A stretch of DNA of 13,436 nucleotides from Trichosporon coremiiforme (lineage: Eukaryota; Basidiomycota; Tremellomycetes; Trichosporonales; Trichosporonaceae). The DNA lies in NCBI GenBank assembly GCA_039545355.1, contig BCJJ01000122.1:1-13436 (forward strand). Reading direction: 5' to 3'. The notes below the pieces were generated by a model that saw only the letters and a program-made list of their open reading frames with translations, had not been told where the DNA came from and did not search any database. Shown one piece after another: positions 9,348-13,436 of this stretch; position 1 is the first letter of the stretch, and each line of letters begins with the position of its first letter. Both the position numbers and the translations under genes were made by a program.

Positions 9348-11337
9348 ATGTCCTCCTCCTCAAGCTCCTCAAGCGAGAAGGGCACCGCCCCGTCTGATAT
9401 CGCAGCTGACAAAGCCTCCGACCGCCAGCTCGAGGAAATGGCTGCCGCTGACATCAACTTTGATCACCATAAGATCACCGAGCGCCACGTCTCAGTTGGA
9501 GTCACCTCCGAGGACGCCTACAAGCCCCTGCGCCGCCTCCACAAGGCCGCCCTGCTTGCCGAGACCGACCACTTTCTCGAGAAGTTCGGGCTCACAGAGA
9601 ATCGCAATGTGTTCCGGCGCGGCGCGCTAGTGGCACAGCGTTCGAAGGAGTTTCTCAATATCTCCGAGCTCTCGGACGCCGACAAGACCGACCTTAGCTT
9701 CGAACAGAAGCACATGTGGAAAACCCTCTCCCTTCGCCTCGTCTTCTGTGGTATGTTCGTCTTGTCTGATGAGTTGCCCAGAGTCACCAGTCCTCCTCTG
9801 CGCACTCGCTGTTGCGACCCAGGGCTGGGATCAAACTGGAAGGTGCGCTCCAGGCTCCGCGTCAGGAAGCAGCTGACCCGCAGCAACGGAGCCAACCTTT
9901 CCTTCCCGGCCGAGTTCGGTATCGGCCGCACAGTCGGCGAGCCCGGTGGCGAGCGTGACGAGTAGCTCATCGGCCTCGTCAACAGCTTCGTCTACGTCTC
10001 CGCTGGTCTCGTCGGTCGCTGGAGCACGTGCGCTGCACCTGGTCGAATCCCACTTCGCATCCTTGCTGACCACCATCTAGTTTCCGACCCCCTCAACGTC
10101 TGGCTGGGGCGATGCGGTGAGATCTTCATCATTGGTCTCTTCCTCATCGCCACCCCGATCGCTACTGGCTTTACCCAGTCATGGCAGGCTCTCATGGCTG
10201 TCGTTTCGTGATGGGCGTCGGTGTCGGGGAGAAGGTAGCCACTGTGCCGGTGTACCGTGCCGAGCTCAGCCCGGCCCGCCTCCGCGGAGCACTGACCATG
10301 GGTTGGCAGCTGTGGACTGCTTTCGGCATCTTCCTCGGGTGTGAGTAGCCTCGAGACTGCGGAACCGTGAGAGTCGCCACTGATGACCCAGTCTGCGCCA
10401 ACTCCGTCGGAGTGATCTTCAGGCTGCCCGTGACCTGTGCTATGCCTGTGCCCAGTACGCCGAGGAACAGAAGGTGGTTCAGGGCCGCACGTACGTCTCG
10501 CGCCTTGTTTACTCTTCACGATTCCTCGTTGTCGTCGGGCCACCCTGGCCGGTTCTGTCGTCATGATTGCCCAACAGATGTGCGGCATCAACATCATGGC
10601 CCCTGTGAGTCTACCAGCTGTTAGACTCGTGAACTTCTGCTGACGTCGCAGTACTCGTCGACCATCCTCAAGGAGGGCGGCTACGCGGACACACAGTCTC
10701 CGTACGCTTCGATCAGTTTCGGCGCGCTCAACTTCGTCTTCGTCCTCCCCTCGCTGTACTTCATTGACCCGTACGGCCGACGCTCACTCTCCTCTCAACC
10801 TTCCCAAACATGGCATGGACATTGCTCGTCGGCGGGCTCTGTTTCCTCATCGAGCCCTACGACCCAGACAGCTCGGTTCGGACTGGGGTCGTGGCGTGTT
10901 TTGTGTATCTGTTCACGATTGCGTACTCGCTCGGCAAGGGCCTCGTGCCCTTCATGCGCTGCGCCGAGATCTTCCCCCTCGCACAGCGCGAACAGGGCAT
11001 GGCGTGGTGTGTCGCGTTCAACTTCTTCTGGGGCTCGGTGCTGTCGCTCACATTTCCCTGTCTGCTGCGCCTGTTCACGCCCCTCCGCGCGTTCCTGTCC
11101 TTCTCGGGGCTCAACGTCGTCGCGTTTGTCATTATCTTCTTCTGCGTGCCTGAGACGAAGCGCCTCCCTCTCGAGGCGATAGACAGCGTGTTCTCAATCC
11201 CGACTGGTAGGTTTGCGGCATACCAACTCAAAGTGTTCCTTCCATACTGCTTGAAGCGCTACATCTGTCGCAACAAGAGTGCCGTCCTTCCGCCGCTTGT
11301 TTACGTGGCGGACATCAAGGAAGACGTCACCGCTTGA
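9348..11337 (+). pseudogene. Broken MFS sugar transporter (sugar porter family)
   Basis: Six exon remnants are recognisable: 9348-9750, 9791-9842, 9884-10023, 10081-10340, 10392-10604 and 10652-11337. An intact protein would be a 12-helix proton-linked hexose or related sugar porter of the plasma membrane. Family marks that survive include a cytosolic N-terminus, GWDQTGSNGANLSFP after helix 1, GRC (normally GRR) after helix 2, PARLRG before helix 5, QQMCGINIM in helix 7, YGRRS after helix 8 and VPETK at the end. Lesions are a TAG at 9963-9965 where Trp is expected (DE-W-LIGLVNS), one missing base near 10202/10203, one near 10507-10511 and one near 10787-10791, plus a deletion at about 10401-10420 that removes helix 6 and the PESPR loop. 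The donor at 10024 is GC, not GT. The SPGEGPVPF segment of helix 10 has decayed to SLGKGLVPF. The start at 9348 has an acceptable context. A short N-terminal peptide (to 9962) and a 175-codon 3' frame (10810-11337) remain open, but neither could transport. Confidence 0.92.
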
Positions 11338-11412
11338 AGCGGTGTTGGCCCGTGGACAAACGGGACAATGGGTGCGATCTTGTATTTCTGGACTCTATGC
11401 AATTGTATAACT
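11338..11412. terminator. Short convergent 3' interval
   Basis: Only 75 bases separate the TGA of the transporter relic (plus) from the TAG of the minus-strand gene. Both transcripts must end in or across this A/T-richer stretch, so overlapping 3' ends are likely. No discrete hairpin or canonical polyadenylation hexamer was identified. Confidence 0.35.
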
Positions 11413-12408
11413 CTATTTGACAGAAGTCAAAGACAGTTTACTCGCTATGCGCTTGATCTTCCGCCCCAACCCACGCTTAGGGTACGAGTTGACCTTAGGT
11501 ACCTCAAGGTCGGTCGGCGACAGCGGCTCCAGCTCAGGCGACAGAGGCATGGGTCGTAGCGGAAAAGGGCGGGATATGTCCCTCCTCGCTCCAACACCGC
11601 TCGGCGCGTTCGTCACCGAGTTGTCTGAGTTCAACGAGCGCGGCCGCTGGGCGTAGGTCGCGAGTACGGTTCGCCCGCATTCGACGTGGAACGAGCGCTG
11701 TGGGGAGGGTGACGGCGACTCGGGCGGGGTATCGATACGGATTCTGAGGTCGGAGGGAGAAGGGAAAGAGGGCCGCCGCCGCCGGAGTGGCTCGGCGGAG
11801 GCGCTGAGGCGCAGGGGGCGGATCTCGCCGAAGGTCGACGAGCCGGGGGGAGGGCAAAGACTCTCGACTGAAGGCCGGTTCAGGGGGGTGGAGTGGCCGA
11901 GTCGACTGGGTGGCGAGCTCCCAGACGAGGGGCGGAGGCGGTGTGAGCTCGAAGGGCGTTCTGACTGGTGTGCACTCGATGAGCCTCGTGGTCGGAGCGG
12001 ACTGGGAAAGCGATGGAAACTGGACGAGTCGTCGGAGAAGCGTGGTAGTGGCAGCTCGTCTGGAGTCAGGTACTGCGTCGACGTGCGGGGTGTCGAGGTC
12101 GCGTCGGCAATGCCAAGCTGGCCCAGCACGTCGAAGCTGACTTGGCACTCAACGACCAAACGACCAACATGGCTCAGAAAGGCAAAGCGCAGCGCTGCCT
12201 CGGGGTCTGGCGCTGGGGGGCGGATATCCTCGCCGAGGGAGAGGAGAGAGGCGTAAGCGCCGTGCACTCCGCGCTACTGTCAGCTCATAGTCGATAACTG
12301 ACTCACCTCTTCCACAAGGGACAGGGCCGTACACAGTCGCTCAAACTTGGGAAGGACGGCGTACTCTTCTGGCGTATAGAAGCTGTCTGTTTTTGTTTCG
12401 CGGGACAT
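11413..12408 (-). CDS. Hypothetical Ser/Pro-rich protein, two exons, 320 aa
   Basis: Spliced CDS: complement(join(11413..12273, 12307..12408)), 963 bases, ATG to TAG in frame. The ATG has A at -3. The intron is only 33 bases (12274-12306), GTGAGT...CTGACAGTAG, and contains an in-frame TGA, so it must be removed to make the long product. Residues 8-88 look helical and folded, with no Cys cluster or catalytic motif I recognise. Residues about 90-300 are Ser, Pro and Arg-rich and surely disordered, with many SP and TP sites that could be phosphorylated. The last 20 residues are basic (GLGRKIKRIASK), able to form an amphipathic or nuclear-targeting helix. No signal peptide or membrane segment is seen. 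Function unknown. Support for it being real: a long open frame, a splice that joins cleanly, a plausible upstream TATA box. Exon 1 is the less certain part. Confidence 0.75.
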
Positions 12409-12970
12409 CCTGGATATGGGGGGTGGTTAGTGGTGAGTGGCCAAGGAGAGAGGCATCAAGTGGTACTTATACAACGCTGACGACGGCGTGGGCGGCGACA
12501 GACACACATGCTGTGCCCGACAGTGGTGTACTGTGGTATACAGTGGTGCGACGTTGCAGTGCTGTGACAATGCGAATGCGCATAATGAACGCAGGTGATC
12601 GTCGACCATCGACTGGGATCGACGGTCATTGTGGGGTCGTGGCGCCCTCTTTCGAACCATGCATGGGAGCCCGTAAGGGCGTCGAGTCAGGCCAGTGGTA
12701 GACTGCTTGTGCTGTTGGCTGTGGTGAGGAGAAGACAGTGTTGAACTGGAAGACTGGAGACTATTATACCCGCCAGCGCTGCCGAGACGGAACAACGTCT
12801 CTTTCTCTCTGTAGAGGCGCGATGAGGCAAGACATCACAATGACACGACGTGCTGAGCTGTCGAGGGCATAAGACAAGACAAGGCCGCACCTACATCGCC
12901 ACTCTTGCCACTGCAGTACTGCATGGAAAGAAAAGCAGGCGCGCCGGACGGCTCCCATGTCAACAACATC
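12409..12970. other. Upstream region between the minus-strand gene and the first tRNA
   Basis: This 560-base gap holds the likely promoter of the gene ending at 11413. A small upstream ATG (12456-12454, minus) opens a nine-codon frame closed before the main ATG, if it is transcribed at all. Near 12527-12555 CAGTGGTG is repeated and an ACTGT...ACAGT inverted pair lies between the copies. Open frames here are chance frames. Confidence 0.5.
12466..12471 (-). promoter_or_regulatory. Candidate TATA box (TATAAG)
   Basis: On the minus strand TATAAG lies 58-63 bases upstream of the ATG at 12408. The spacing would give a short leader. It is a single six-base match, so support is modest. Confidence 0.35.
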
Positions 12971-13054
12971 TGCCCTATGGCTCAGTTGGCTAGCGCGTGG
13001 AGCTGTTACTTTCAACATACTCCGAGGTCCACGGTTCGAGCCCGTGTGGGGCAG
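12971..13054 (+). tRNA. tRNA-Asn(GUU) with a 10-base intron
   Basis: The cloverleaf folds fully. Acceptor TGCCCTA pairs with TGGGGCA (one T-G), followed by discriminator G73, the usual base for Asn. The D arm GCTC/GCGC has one T-C mismatch and a GG-bearing loop. The anticodon stem TGGAG pairs with CTCCG, the variable region is AGGTC, and the T arm CACGG/CCGTG closes TTCGAGC. The anticodon loop is CTGTTA plus A with anticodon GTT. The intron CTTTCAACAT (13009-13018) sits one base after the anticodon, the canonical nuclear position, and its AAC can pair with the GUU anticodon as expected for the splicing endonuclease. A box (TGGCTCAGTTGG) and B box (GGTTCGAGCCC) are both present. CCA is not encoded, as in eukaryotes. 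A first base of T rather than G is less common. Confidence 0.95.
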
Positions 13055-13061
13055 TTCTTTT
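13055..13061 (+). terminator. RNA polymerase III terminator
   Basis: TTCTTTT begins directly after the discriminator base of the first tRNA-Asn. A run of four T is the minimal polymerase III stop signal, here interrupted once by C. Confidence 0.8.
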
Positions 13062-13370
13062 GCATGTTGCGTTGGCGAATGAGGTAGCGACGACGTTCTT
13101 TGAGCTTAGGGGAGATGCAGAGGACGGGAACAGCGGAAAGAGGTGTTTGTCTCATGGCGTGGCGACGGCAAGTTGTCCCGCCTCAGAGTTTTGGGTTTCA
13201 CTTTATCAGTTGGTTGACGACTGTTACTTACAGAGACCAAAGTCCTTCTGCTGCTTTCAATCCCCCAAGAACTCCTCACACATAAGCGAGTGACAGCGAG
13301 GAACAGAGATGGCAGAGTCAGTTATCAGCGACGGCGGCCGGCTGCCACCAGCCAAACATGGTTACGTAAC
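13062..13370. other. Spacer between the two tRNA-Asn genes
   Basis: About 310 bases with no supportable gene. It is not a copy of the DNA upstream of the first tRNA, so the duplication is not a recent large tandem copy. It ends in the ten-base palindrome GTTACGTAAC (13361-13370), which abuts the second tRNA. Confidence 0.55.
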
Positions 13371-13436
13371 TGCCCTATGGCTCAGTTGGCTAGCGCGTGG
13401 AGCTGTTATCCATAACATACTCCGAGGTCCACGGTT
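13371..13436 (+). tRNA. Second tRNA-Asn(GUU), cut by the window end
   Basis: The exon bases are identical to those of the first copy from acceptor base 1 through GGTT of the T arm, where the window stops; the rest of the T arm, the 3' acceptor strand and the terminator lie outside. The intron is again 10 bases in the same place but reads TCCATAACAT: its first five bases all differ from copy one and its last five are the same. TAAC of the intron can pair with GTTA of the anticodon loop, one pair more than in copy one. It is in the same orientation as copy one, 400 bases away start to start. Confidence 0.9.

Noticed and set aside
10810..11337. Open 175-codon frame taken as a separate short transporter gene
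   Set aside because: It is the 3' remnant of the broken transporter (helices 9-12), starts at an internal Met within helix 9, and cannot form a porter alone.

Overview
The window looks like nuclear DNA from a GC-rich fungus, most likely a basidiomycete yeast. The genes have very short introns (33-57 bases) with GT...AG ends and a CTGAC, CTAAC or CTGAT branch motif just before the acceptor. There are a Gal4-type zinc-cluster regulator, a fungal sugar-porter relic and intron-bearing tRNA genes. Placement in Tremellomycetes (Trichosporonales-like) is inference from intron size and base composition. Nothing bacterial, viral or CRISPR-like was seen.

Layout, left to right. Bases 1-1936 are a gene-free flank with short tandem repeats at the left edge. 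Bases 1937-4661 (minus strand) carry a six-exon gene for an 835-residue Zn2Cys6 transcription factor. All five introns could be placed, and the join is in frame from ATG to TAA. It is preceded by a pyrimidine-rich leader with no ATG for about 410 bases and by a cluster of CreA/Mig1-type sites. Bases 5131-9347 form a 4.2 kb interval with no gene that I can support. Bases 9348-11337 (plus strand) hold the broken remains of an MFS sugar transporter. It retains recognisable exons and splice sites but has an in-frame TAG, three single-base frameshifts and an internal deletion that removes the central PESPR loop. Its 3' end converges, 75 bases apart, on a minus-strand two-exon gene (11413-12408) for a 320-residue mostly disordered protein of unknown function. 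The right edge has two direct copies of an intron-containing tRNA-Asn(GUU) gene, 400 bases apart, the second cut by the window end.

How the parts may relate: a zinc-cluster regulator and a sugar porter pointing away from each other across a long gap is an arrangement often seen in fungal carbon-use loci. Here the transporter is dead, so any such partnership is historical or gone; this is inference. I found no convincing undescribed system. The best leads are the 24-base micro-exon inside the zinc cluster, the CAGTAG tandem acceptor where one choice creates an immediate stop, the half-conserved introns of the twin tRNA genes, and the decay pattern of the transporter.
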